DNA from: Hymenopellis radicata
Taxonomy: Eukaryota > Basidiomycota > Agaricomycetes > Agaricales > Physalacriaceae
Assembly: GCA_015501595.1 (NCBI GenBank)
Contig: JADNRX010000727.1
Location: 1 to 25,214, forward strand
Reading direction: 5' to 3'
Length of the DNA: 25,214 nucleotides
The translations under genes were made by a program, and so were the position numbers. Of the stretch, positions 11,066 through 20,000 are shown piece after piece. The notes under the pieces are model-generated. The model ran no database searches. It was not told where the DNA came from and saw only the letters and a list, made by a program, of their open reading frames with translations. Numbering within the stretch: position 1 is the stretch's first letter; every line of letters starts with the position of its first letter.

Positions 11066-11160
11066 GTCGACTGCCAGTCGACTGCCAGTCGACTGCCGCG
11101 ACTGCACCTGCAGTACTGTTCGACTGCACCTGCAGTACTGTTCGACTGCAGCTGCAGAAC
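11066..11160. repeat. Short tandem repeats, 11 bp x3 and 22 bp x2
   Basis: GTCGACTGCCA occurs three times back to back (11066-11098, last base of the third copy changed). A 22-bp unit beginning CGACTGCACCTGCAG then occurs twice (11099-11120, 11121-11142), followed by a diverged partial copy. The CGACTGC core also recurs in the adjoining 90-bp repeat, so the arrays are related. Confidence 0.85.
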
Positions 11161-11180
11161 GACTGCCAGCTGGGCCCTGG

Positions 11181-11452
11181 GCCAGGCTGCGACTGCGGCC
11201 GACATGTCCCGGAATGTACGTGAAGGGTTATTGGACTACTCTTAAAGGGGTGTTCCAATGATCCTTTAGAGCCAGCCTGCGACTGCCGCCGACATCTCCC
11301 GGAATGTACGTGAAGGGTTATTGGACTACTCTTAAAGGGGTGTTCCAATGATCCTTTAGAGCCAGCCTGCGACTGCCGCCGACATCTCCCGGAATGTACG
11401 TGAAGCGTTATTGGACTACTCTTAAAGGGCTATTCCAATGATCCTCTAGGTG
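11181..11452. repeat. 90-bp tandem repeat, three copies
   Basis: The word GGAATGTACG recurs at 11211, 11301 and 11391, exactly 90 bp apart, inside near-identical units. Copy 2 differs from copy 1 at a few bases near its start; copy 3 differs mainly at its end. Inside the unit are two related ~22-bp half-units (TTATTGGACTACTCTTAAAG and GTTCCAATGATCCTTTAG). Short open frames through it are by-products of the repeat. Confidence 0.9.
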
Positions 11453-12060
11453 CGTTCCATCACCCCCTCACAAGCGGCTGCTATTTACTGACCACTTTCC
11501 CTACAGGAGTTCTCGAACACTCCTACAAGGATATTCAATAGCACCTTCAGGATCAATCCCAGCCTACCATTCATTCAATCACTCCTGCACGTATATTCAA
11601 ACTCATTTTTCATGTAGGTGCCCACCAGTACTCCTTCACGCGTCTTGTATAACCCTTTACGTGTAATCCATTGCTCCTTCATGGCTGCTCACCGCTCAAT
11701 TTCTACTACACTTATGCGCCCTTTCCAACACTGCTGTAAGTCTATTCCACGACTCCTTCATAGGCCTTAGACTAGTCCTTTCAGTGTGTTAGAACTCTCC
11801 TTTAGGAGACTCAGCCACTACTCGTACAGATTCATTAGAGTACCCCTTCAGACATATCTGATTGCTCCTTTGGGTGTGTTCCACTTGTAGTTTACTCGAT
11901 CATGTATCTTCCACGTTGGGAATGGTACTTCGTTTGATCATGAAGGAGAAGTCGCCTACACAGTCATTCAAATGCACCTTCAGAGCCAAAACCTGTCACA
12001 CATGTTGCAACTGTATAGTTCTGTAAGTGTGGCTGAAATGTCACTCCTTCCACCAGTTGT
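11453..12060. repeat. Degenerate minisatellite with ~22-bp period
   Basis: The word CTCCTT(C/T)A or a near variant returns about every 21-25 bp, preceded by ATTC(C/A)A-like sequence. Examples are TGTAATCCATTGCTCCTTCA at about 11661, TCTATTCCACGACTCCTTCA near 11742, ATTAGAGTACCCCTTCAG near 11833 and CATTCAAATGCACCTTCAG near 11964. It continues the GTTCCAATGATCCTTTAG half-unit of the neighbouring 90-bp repeat. No open frame fits it. Confidence 0.6.
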
Positions 12061-12249
12061 CTTTTCATCACGACTGCGACGCTCAACGGGGGATTTATGT
12101 CTGCGTCACCCACGCCGCCTGCACCCATCATCTCTGCTGTTATACCTGGTCAACCGTGCCCTCATTGTTCCTCTGGCTTTATCATCGACAAGCAGCACTG
12201 TGTCGGCAATGGTCGAAATCCTCTAAACGCCGGCGGGTGCTTTGTCAAG

Positions 12250-12299
12250 GCAAGCTATCTGTATCTCTTATATGCGAACCGCCGCTCATCACTCTGTAG
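12250..12299 (+). other. GC-AG intron in the split zinc-finger gene
   Basis: The donor is AAG|GCAAGC and the acceptor CTGTAG. Removing it joins ..GCFVK to CTNNANP.. in phase 0 and supplies the expected third zinc-ligand Cys. GC donors are a known minority class and usually have this strong AG|GCAAG context. Confidence 0.65.
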
Positions 12300-12522
12300 T
12301 GCACTAACAATGCCAATCCTAGCTTTGATGCTCCTCATGCACGAAGCAATCAAGAAAAATGTAATGGGTACTGGTGGCTTGAAGATGAGCGCTTCATAAT
12401 GCGTGGTAATGCTCAGCACTGAGCACGCTCACATTGGGCTTCATGGGCTTCCCCAAATGTACTCTTCGCCTTATTCATTTTGATTTTATCTCACGTTATT
12501 CTTAGTGTTGGACTCCACCCTC

Positions 12523-12583
12523 CTTCGCTCATCCCTCCTCCTCCGCTCATCCCTCCTCCTCCGCTCATCCCTCCTCCTCCGCT
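12523..12583. repeat. 18-bp tandem repeat, just over three copies (coding)
   Basis: The unit CTCATCCCTCCTCCTCCG is repeated. In the gene's frame it encodes the hexapeptide HPSSSA three times. It is a likely place for the one-base slip that puts the upstream exon out of phase. Confidence 0.85.
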
Positions 12584-12730
12584 ACTTCCAACCCCACCCC
12601 TCACTCATTGCCAACTGCTACTACCAGCAAATGTCCACATTGTCAGAAGCGCACTTCACGTATGGGATGCACATATGGGGCATGTCAACGATGTTGTGTC
12701 GATAAAGTGGCGCTGACGGAACAACCACTA

Positions 12731-12756
12731 CTGTAGCGTTTCGACCGTAGGTTCGC
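12731..12756 (+). repeat. Left terminal inverted repeat
   Basis: Starts CTGTAGCGTTTCGACCGTAG directly after the TA at 12729-12730. It pairs with the reverse complement of 22436-22461, with three mismatches (position 6, and two adjacent bases after the shared CGACCGTA). Confidence 0.88.
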
Positions 12757-12841
12757 GGTCTGTGATCCGATATGCAATGAACTTACAGGATGTAGCTTCA
12801 AAATTGACTGTGATCCGTTATCCAATATGCACTAGGTTCGC
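12748..12841 (+). repeat. Left subterminal repeats
   Basis: Two words recur: TAGGTTCGC (12748-12756, 12833-12841) and GTGATCCG followed by ATATGC (12762-12775, and an expanded form at 12810-12830). The same words in the same orientation are at the right end (22363-22393). These are candidate transposase-binding sites, by analogy with subterminal repeats of other DNA transposons. Confidence 0.65.
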
Positions 12842-13041
12842 ACTCGGGGCCTCAACTTATTTTGGCCATGACATAGTTCAAATGATTCAGCATGACTTAT
12901 TTTGATACTGCGTGAGACCGAAAGCCTAGAATTCATGTATATATGGGGATAACCTAAAATAATATACCGGCACCTACATACGTACGCAAACTTCAACCCC
13001 CTACAACCAACCAAACTTTTTCACCAAAGAAGCCTCACACT
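12842..13041 (+). promoter_or_regulatory. Probable promoter of the protease gene
   Basis: An AT-rich leader with a TATA-like TGTATATATG at 12936-12945, about 100 bp before the ATG at 13042, and a C/A-rich stretch before the ATG. This is inferred from composition only. Confidence 0.4.
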
Positions 13042-14172
13042 ATGAGTCAGTTTGATCCCTCTGAATGGCTCGGCAAAGGCCAAACCTACAAGGATACTCC
13101 GCCAAAGGTGCAGCGGGCAGCCAATGCCGCCCTGCTCATTCCCGACACCATCCGTAACCAGCTCATTCCTAAAGGGTCGCTTCGCGACCTCTGCACGGCC
13201 ACTATGCCTATCTTCCAGGGAAAAACCTTGCTTCAGGACGATATCATCGTGCAATTCTTCTCCGCACACATGCCCGACGCTGTCTCCGACCACACCATTT
13301 CTCAGCTTCGTTACCTTACGATGCCCGCGACGTCGGCTTCCCACGAGATCTACAAGTGCGCACACCAAGCGTAGCTTGATGGAATGCAGTCCGTCCATTA
13401 TGCCCATCTCACCGACAATGGTTCCCCGACCGTCACCCATTTCCCACTCTTCGTTGTTTCGTTGTGGAAGGAGTTCGCAGATATCCATACTATTCGAAGC
13501 CGATGGCAGAAGTCATCTGAATATGTCATGAAGCATATGCATCAGCCAAAGCATCCTGAACGCGAGCGTGCCGCCACACAGACCTGGGAGTACATGAAGG
13601 ATATGCCGTGGAACGAGTCCATTGGCATCCTGCAGGATGATACACCGGTTCATCATCTGTATCGGATGGTCGGTGACGGGTGGTGGTCCAGTTCGTTGGT
13701 GAATATCCAGCTCAGTCTTCTAGCAGAGAGGGTCCGTGACCGCCTGAGACTGTCCAATGTCCGCGTCGAGCTGTGTGAGTTCACAAACGTGCTCGTCAGT
13801 CAGTACAAGGCACGGGACAGGCAGCCGTACGAACATTCTTGGCTGCGTGGTGTGGGAGACACCATAATAAACGAGCGTGGCACTCTAGTCACTGGTGTCA
13901 ACCTCGGGAAGGTCAACAATAACCCGCACTGGGTTCCTTTGGTCATTAACGGAGAGACAGGGCAAGCATACTATGGCGACTCACTGTGTGAGGATCTCCC
14001 GCCCGCTCTCCAGCATTGCGTAGACTGGTGGCTTGCCCAACACACACCTTCGCCCTCGCATCTCTGGGCCGAGCTGCCTATCACCGTTCAACTCGACTCA
14101 AACAACTGCGCCGTCTTTATGGCTGATGCACTCGAGAATTATGTGGATCCCGAGTATATAGGAAAGGAGTAA
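13042..14172 (+). CDS. Ulp1/C48-type cysteine protease, interrupted by one in-frame TAG
   Basis: One frame runs from ATG 13042 to TAA 14170-14172 (376 codons), broken only by TAG at 13372-13374. The C-terminal third carries the Ulp1 catalytic order: His in NPHWVPLVI (about residue 296), Asp in YYGDSL (about 313), Gln in TVQLDSNNC (about 350) and the nucleophile Cys six residues later (about 356). Ulp1-family proteases cleave SUMO or SUMO-like proteins from precursors and conjugates; transposon-borne versions are common in eukaryotes. The TAG could come from CAG by one C-to-T change. No intron with the right phase removes it. A shorter product from ATG 13384 (262 aa) would keep the whole catalytic domain. 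It is the first gene of the element, transcribed like the rest. The N-terminal ~200 residues match nothing I recognise. Confidence 0.82.
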
Positions 14173-14710
14173 AAGTAGAAGTGAGGAAGAAGAAGGCCGA
14201 CAGTAAAAGTGGACCGTCGAAGTAAAAGTGGGATCACCGGCACGCGCTTGCCTCCCGCCATCATGAGCCTTTGTGGCACATTCCATGGCCACCCGATGCA
14301 TCCAATGTTATCCTCTCTTGGACATGTTATCAGGAGACCCCGGGCTTTCTCTGCCTTTATGTACCCGCGCGCCCGCCACAGGCAGGCGCGCTTTCACCTG
14401 CTTGCTGTCCGATGCCACCAACACAGCAAGGAGGCGCACAAAGGCTGCGCGCGCGCCGCCGCTTTCCCGTACGGGCCGTATCCGCACTTAGCCACCTGTT
14501 ACGAGTTGGCGGACCCGGATGCAAGTCACGCAAAACGCGGGCGCGACTGACGGCGGGACGCCGTGGCATTTACAAAGGAGCGCGGGTGGGTGAGTGGACG
14601 CGCGCCTCGAAGGCGGTGCACGGTCCATGAAGTAAAAGTGGGAGCCTTTTCGGCGGATGCCGACTGCGAAGTAAAGGTTGGACATAACGGAGACGACTTT
14701 ACTTTTACTC
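14168..14710. repeat. Cluster of AGTAAAAGTGG-type repeats around a GC-rich spacer
   Basis: The word AGTAAAAGTGG or a variant appears at 14168, 14202, 14221, 14631 and 14670, and inverted at about 14700-14710. A 15-bp perfect direct repeat, GAAGTAAAAGTGGGA, lies at 14219-14233 and 14629-14643. The ~395 bp between them is markedly GC-rich. The cluster begins at the stop codon of the protease and ends upstream of the transposase. It may be the regulatory region between the two genes or a nested insertion; I cannot decide which. Confidence 0.55.
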
Positions 14711-14873
14711 GTTTGGAGGACACCCGTGGATCCCAGCCGCGGATTAGTGGAGAATACCCCAAAGGCATTAGCTCATCGTCGCTTTCTATTATTCAATGAG
14801 ATAAGTGAACGGGTTTTGGGAAGAGTACGTACCATCAACACTTGCCAGAATCTTCGCTCATCTTCTCTTCCAG
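14711..14873 (+). promoter_or_regulatory. 5' leader of the transposase, possible 5' UTR intron
   Basis: A possible intron GTACGT (about 14827) to CTTCCAG (14873) ends right before the ATG at 14874. The in-frame extension upstream begins with GTG rather than ATG, so 14874 is the preferred start. Confidence 0.4.
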
Positions 14874-17800
14874 ATGGCACTTGATGAATATCCCTCTGAT
14901 ACGGAAGAGGCTGGCATTTTCGATGGCGAAGACGGTCTGTTTGACGACTCGTTTACGACTCCCAGCACAAGCTCTGCACCTAGCGGAGACTTTACGTTTA
15001 GGTTTCCATTGCCCGCAGAAGAAAACAAAGAAGACTTACCGGCCTCCTCGACTCGTACTGTTAAGCGCCCACTGTATGACGTTGACACTCCCGATATCAA
15101 CCCCAGCCCTGTAAAAAAGCGCGTCGTATCTGTTGCCGACCCATTAATTCCACTTCCCACCTTAGGCTTGCGAGCGGCATCCTCTCCTCCATTATCACCA
15201 GCGATATCCTCTCCTTGGGCTTCGCTGCCCATGTCCTCGCCACCTCCAACCTCGCCGCCTCCTCACACTTCACCACAGAGCTCCCTCCCTGCATCATCGC
15301 CTTCTCCATTCCTAGGAGACGACCCATTCGAGGATGACAATATGCCACACTTAGCCGATGTCGGCTCGTCAGATAATGAAGACAACGATGACGATGATTC
15401 GGATAGTGGTGATGAGAGTGACGACGAGATTGACGGCGAGATTGACCGCCACGTTAAGGATGCCGTTGACGAAGGTAGCGGCGAGGGCAATAGCAAAGTC
15501 GTTGAAGGAGCACCAACAGGAGGAAGCTCTGTTCAACCATCAGTACCGTTACCGACATATGGATCGTTTAAATTCCAACTTACCTCACTTTGGTCAACGG
15601 TCCCAAAAGAGGAATGGCGCAAACAGGTGAAGGACACGACGGAGTTGACCAAGGTGGAGCGGGAAAAGCTAGTGGTGGAGAACCAGGTTCGCGAGCAGAA
15701 GAAGAAGGAGAGGGAGCGTGAGATGGCGAATCTCCAGCAGCAAAAGGTTCGAGATAAGAAGCGCAAGGCGAAGTTAGAGAGTGGTTGGGAACCGCGCCAG
15801 GGAAACTTCAAGAAGAAGGTTAGTGCCGCGTAAATTTGACAATTTAATACTCACCAGTTTTTCTGTAGCGGCTCAATACTCTCAAAGACTACGATGTCGC
15901 ATCTGATGATGATTTCGACATCAACGTCGCGGAGACCTCAAGGCCCCATCGCCAGTTCCGCGAAAACTGTCGCCAATCCAAAAAGGTCGCAGGAAGAACA
16001 CGCCAACATGATAAAAAGGACGCTATCCGTATCAACTGGGCCCAACCCACTCTATTCCGTCAAATCGACACTGCCGCACGCAAAACGTGTCGTCCTTGGA
16101 GTCCTCTAGCCATCGTGCAGCAGGTGCAGCGTGATAATCCGAAAGACTTTGCACAGTTGACGCCCCAGGTGGTTGGAAAATGGATCTGCCCCATCGCAAA
16201 GTCACAGGGCGAGTCGAAGTGGAGTGCGAAGGTGATAGCACGAGTCAAACGAGGAAATCAACCCGGCGGTCAGACCACGCGAGCCGGAATCTTGGTAAGC
16301 AAAACGCGTCTAATCAGAATTCGGTGCTAACTTGTTCTTGCCTTCGTATCATAGAGTGCATACCCCATTCTCTGTAAAGCAATCCAAACGCGGCTTCAGG
16401 CGATGCGCTCTGTTGGTGTGCCACTCACCGTCACCACTGTTCGCGCTATCATGATAGGCTACATCACGATCCACGCGCCTCATCTGTTCGAGGTCACACA
16501 GTCAGATGGCTCGGCCTTTCGCTGTTCTGAGGCTTTTGTCAAAAAGTTCATGGATCGACATCTGGGCTGGAGCTACCGCCGCGCGACAAAGGCTGCGAAA
16601 AAGGTCCCCGACAATGTAGACGAAATTCTAAAGGAGGCCTACCTACGGGAGGCGTATCTCATTCGAAACTACGCTATACCAGGTGGACTTCGCGTCAACA
16701 CCGACCAGACGCAGATCGTATATCAACAAGGAACGAGTACGACGTGGTCTGAACGTGGTGCCAAACAGGTTCCCACTATAGGCCACGAGGAGAAGCGCGC
16801 GTTCACACTCGTCCCCTCTATCTCTGCAAGCGGCGTCCTTCTCCCCATGCAAGCAATCTATCACGGACAGAAGGAGGGCTCTCTACCCTCCGCGAAGACG
16901 TCGCCGACCTATGCAGAGGCGGCAGGCCTTGGATTCCGGCTCTTGCCTTCGAAATCTAAAACGTACTGGTCCACCCAAGAATCCATGCGGGATCTTGTCG
17001 ACAACACCATTGCTCCCTACTTTGAAGCTACCAAAACCGAGCTTGGACTCCCGCAGACGCAATTTTCCATCTGGAAAATTGATTGCTGGAGCGTGCATAA
17101 ATCCAAAGAGTTTATGGATTGGATGCGAGAGAATCATCCTCGCATCATCGTCCTGTTCATTCCTGCTAATTGTACAAGCCTTTGGCAGCCCCTCGATGTT
17201 GGAATGCAACGCATTATGAAGCTTTCCATCAAACGTGCTTGCCATCGCGATATGGTGGATGAGGTTAGTAGTCAACTCGATGACGACCCGGAGACAGTCA
17301 TGAAGCTCGACACCAGTCTAGGGACTCTTCGAGACCGCTCCCTCGGCTGGATGGTCGCTGCTTTCCATGACTGTAACGACGTTGCCGTGATCCAAAAGGT
17401 GTGTGCTTTTTGATTTCGGTATTTTCAGTCATTAATATGTACCCAGGCATTTGAGCTCTGCCATGTCGGCGAGTTGAACTGCTCTCAGAGCTCGATGACC
17501 TCGCTGTCTACCCTCGAAATTCTTTCCGACCTTCCTGAAACTAACCCGATCCTGTTCGCCAAACTCTCCAAGTCCCGGCTTCCTGATGTGAATGAACTTG
17601 GAGAGGAGGAAGTATTCTCTGACGACAGTCCCGACGATGACAGTGACATTCCGTTAGACGTCGTTGCCGACGTTGTCGAGTTGGGTGGTGAAGATCTTGG
17701 TCCTGGGTTTGACCTTGCGGAGGATGGTACGGTGATGCGGATGGGAGTGGCGGAAACTGACAATGAGGATATTGTCCGCACCGAGAAGGGCGACGATGTC

Positions 17801-17899
17801 GAGCCCGAGCCTGAGTTGGAGCTTCCGGCAGTCAGCAAGCGTGGCCGCACCATTCGACCCAGCCGCTGGTATGCAGGAGCGGAGTGGCGGCGATCGTAG
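14874..17899 (+). CDS. DDE_1-family (pogo/Fot1-like) transposase, intact, 955 aa
   Basis: Four exons, all phase 0: 14874-15818, 15869-16294, 16355-17398 and 17447-17899. Residues 1-240 are acidic and Ser/Pro-rich; about 250-300 form a basic coiled coil. Then come a Trp-rich segment (about 350-440) and a Tc5/CENP-B-like helix-turn-helix region ending AFVKKFMDRHLGWSYRRAT. The catalytic triad is visible: VNTDQTQIVY (Asp about 574), WKIDCWSVHKSKEF (Asp about 700) and SLWQPLDVGMQ (Asp about 738), with the D-D spacing of 38 usual for pogo/Fot1-type DDE_1 enzymes. The tail is acidic with a basic KRGRTIRPSRW end. Such enzymes cut at terminal inverted repeats and insert at TA, matching the borders of this element. 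No stop or frameshift. It is longer than simple Fot1 transposases because of the N- and C-terminal extensions. Confidence 0.92.
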
Positions 17900-18317
17900 G
17901 TATTATAACACTTTGCATCTTTACGTATCGCTTTCCGTGGACGTACGAACTTGTGCTATAATACGATAATCCAAACTCTTTAATGTCCTACCTTACAGCC
18001 CGTCAACGCCTCCTATCCCTATAATTGAAACGATCTAACACGGCCCAAATTCGTTAACTCGCGACGTAACGATCTTGCAATGCTCTCCGTTCGTTCCGGG
18101 TTGAATAATTTTGCTCAGAAATCTGCAAGATCTATTCTCAGTAATAGTAAAAGGTATAGCTCTTATTATCTTTTTCGTTGTAAAGAGTGCAAGTTGTTTC
18201 AACGTCGAAAGGCATGGACAAGTACTTACATCGGTCGATCACGATCGCTTTACTTGACCTCCAACCACCATCATCGACAACCATTTGTCTGTTATCTACC
18301 CCCGCCACTACCTCTCA
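17900..18317. other. Intergenic inside the element, 418 bp
   Basis: Between the transposase stop and the small basic gene. Overall AT-rich, with pyrimidine patches just before 18318. No repeat or RNA gene recognised; probably the 3' end of one gene and the promoter of the next. Confidence 0.45.
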
Positions 18318-18929
18318 ATGGCCAAGGTCCGGCGCTCAGGACCTACTGGAGCAGCTAGGCGCACCCCCGAGGAAGCCGCACGAACACGCCAGAGACGTCA
18401 AGAGGAGCGGGAACAAGAAGAGCGGGCGTTAGTGGAAAAAAGCAGCGCCTGCAAGACGGAATATCGCGCGCGTAATCGTGAGGCGTGTAATCTTCGCTCA
18501 GCAGAGGCTATGCGACGGTGCGTCTCTTTTTTTCTTATCGGCATCTTCATTTAACGTCAAACATAGCCGTCGCGCACAAATCAAAGCACTCCCTTCCGAC
18601 GAACAAGAACCATACCAGGAACAGCGACGCCAACACGACGCCAACTATCGGCTCTCTCATGCCAACGAACGCCGTGCTGCCTCTGAGCGCCGCCGCCATG
18701 CGTGAGTCCTTATTCTCCATCCTGCTACGTTCCACCCATTCTCTACAGACACAACCCCAACCGTGTCACTCGGACAGGCCATCTCCAGGTCCCGGAGGCC
18801 TACTCAGCAAGCGATAAATGCAGCGTCCAACAAAATAATGCGGCTAAAGCATGGAGGCGCGGTGGTGGAGGAAACGAGGATGCGGAGATGGACGTCGATT
18901 TATCGGGCAATGACAGTGGTGCAACCTAA
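18318..18929 (+). CDS. Small highly basic protein of the element (171 aa), unidentified
   Basis: Three exons join in phase: 18318-18517, 18567-18701 and 18749-18929 (introns of 49 and 47 bp, GTGCGT and GTGAGT donors). The product has an Arg/Glu-rich helical first two thirds with repeated spacing of basic residues (EYRARNREACNLRSAEAMRR, then RRAQIKAL and ANERRAASERRRHA), a short neutral part and an acidic tail ending DLSGNDSGAT. The periodic R-x-R-E pattern is like basic coiled-coil or bZIP-like DNA-binding segments, but no family signature is clear. It lies between transposase and oxygenase on the same strand. A DNA- or RNA-binding accessory factor is a guess from charge alone. Confidence 0.65.
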
Positions 18930-19019
18930 TACTTTCATTATCATCTTCTTGGAGCGACGTTGAATTGATGAAGTTTTGCATATTTCAATGATCATTTCGT
19001 TAACACGTCTTCTCAGCCC

Positions 19020-20000
19020 AAATCAGTTAATCACGATCAGTCTGGAATGGACCTTGGTCTTTGACCACTACCATCAACACACGGAGGCGATACATCTACG
19101 GAAATCTTTACTGCCCCTACACCGCTTGGTTCTAATACCCCGACTGGTGACTACCCCCCACTCTTCACGGGCCACCGTGTTGGAGAGCGAAATAGTGCGT
19201 AGGTCTTCGCTCTGTCGGTTGTGGTCATCACTCTCACTGTAGTACAGACTCCCGACCCCACTACATTCTTCCGCTGTCTCCGACGACGACAGCGAAGGCA
19301 ATGTCCGCTACGACGCCATTGCGCGACAAGGTCAACGACCAGACAAATTCATTCAATCGCAATTCAAAGACCTCGTTCCCCTACATCATCGCAATGACCT
19401 CGACGAGTCGGATAGGGCCATGGACCGACCATCTGAGGAAGACGTCCAGAGCACGACGGAGAAGACGCATATTGCAAAATTAAAGCTTCACCGCCCAAAC
19501 ACGTACCCGACAGTCAAGGCAAATCGTCCTTCATCACAACAAGGGTTTCACCATTCCTCTCGATAAGCAATTAGCTGCCGAAGGCCGTGGTTTACAGGAC
19601 GTGCGTTGTCTTTCTATTGCCATCGATGCGCGGTTCTCACGTATAGTCTAGGTTCATATCAACCACAATTCTCTGAGGCTGTTTCCTCCCTCAAGCAACA
19701 ATTGGTTGCCGGGATCACTCGGTCGTTCTTCCACGACGTCCTCAACAGTTCCTTTTCCTCCGTTCGTTCCACTGCAGCAGCGTCTACATGCGGTAGCGCC
19801 CGCTCTACGAGTCCTTACCGCTGTTCATCAAAGTTCAATGGACCGTTTACGCCCTCCTTCATGCACACGCCCCACGCTTGGATCGCTTCCTTCATTTGGA
19901 GTGTCCGTTGGCTGGGGCGTTCTTCTGTCATGGGACTCACTATTCCTTGTACGCATTCTTTAATCTTTCCGCGATCTGTCTTCGTTTTCTTGCATTAAAC
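19020..20000 (+). CDS. Unidentified multi-exon gene of the element, model incomplete
   Basis: Coding-like segments, not a full model. Segment a (about 19055-19198) reads DTSTEIFTAPTPLGSN..GERNS; intron 19199-19247 (GTAGGT to GTACAG) leads to segment b (19248 to about 19450): SAVSDDDSEGNVRYDAIARQ..DRPSEED. Segment c (about 19530-19600) reads GFTIPLDKQLAAEGRG. Segment d (about 19660-19738) reads FSEAVSSLKQQLVAGITRSF. Segment e (about 19797-20000) reads QWTVYALLHAHAPRLDRFL, then LAGAFFCHGTHYSL. The joins between b, c, d and e need further introns or frameshifts that I cannot fix, and a TGA lies just upstream of segment a. The start is unknown. No family recognised. Its position between the basic protein and the oxygenase suggests it is part of the element's cargo. 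Confidence 0.4.

Larger units (their letters stand above)
12097..12730 (+). pseudogene. 5' part of a GRF-like zinc-finger gene split by the transposon
   Basis: The ATG at 12097 opens MSASPTPPAP, then CPHC...NPLNAGGCF. A GC-AG intron (12250-12299, donor AAG|GCAAGC) joins FVK to CTNNANPSF..CNGYWWLEDERF. The spacing CxxC..C..C with GYWW resembles a GRF-type zinc finger. A GT-AG intron (12406-12505) leads to an exon reading HPSSSA repeats and then a second Cys cluster: CPHCQKRTSRMGC, YGACQRCC. The phase of that intron is one base off the frame of this last exon, so there is a small indel or an exon I missed. The frame runs directly to the TA at 12729-12730 where the transposon begins, and continues at 22464. 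Function unknown; a nucleic-acid or protein-binding role is inferred from the zinc motifs only. Confidence 0.65.

Noticed and set aside
10979..11348. Overlapping open frames on both strands across the 11/22/90-bp repeats
   Set aside because: They arise because the repeats are GC-rich and stop-poor; all frames read the same low-complexity peptide, with no start context or splice structure.
11453..12060. CRISPR-like array because of regular ~22-bp spacing
   Set aside because: The repeated words are degenerate, there are no conserved repeat/unique spacer pairs, and the host is a eukaryote.
12726..12735. CACTA at the left border, suggesting a CACTA/Plavaka-type element
   Set aside because: The right border reads CATACTG in the inverted sense, so CACTA is not shared. 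The common terminus starts at CTGTA after TA, and the transposase is DDE_1.
13328..13374. An intron ending at the TAG of the Ulp1 gene
   Set aside because: Every GT upstream that pairs with this AG changes the frame of the downstream catalytic domain.
13021..13488. 155-codon minus-strand frame over the 5' part of the protease
   Set aside because: It is a shadow of the plus-strand coding frame; the ATG, the promoter-like upstream sequence and the catalytic motifs are all on the plus strand.
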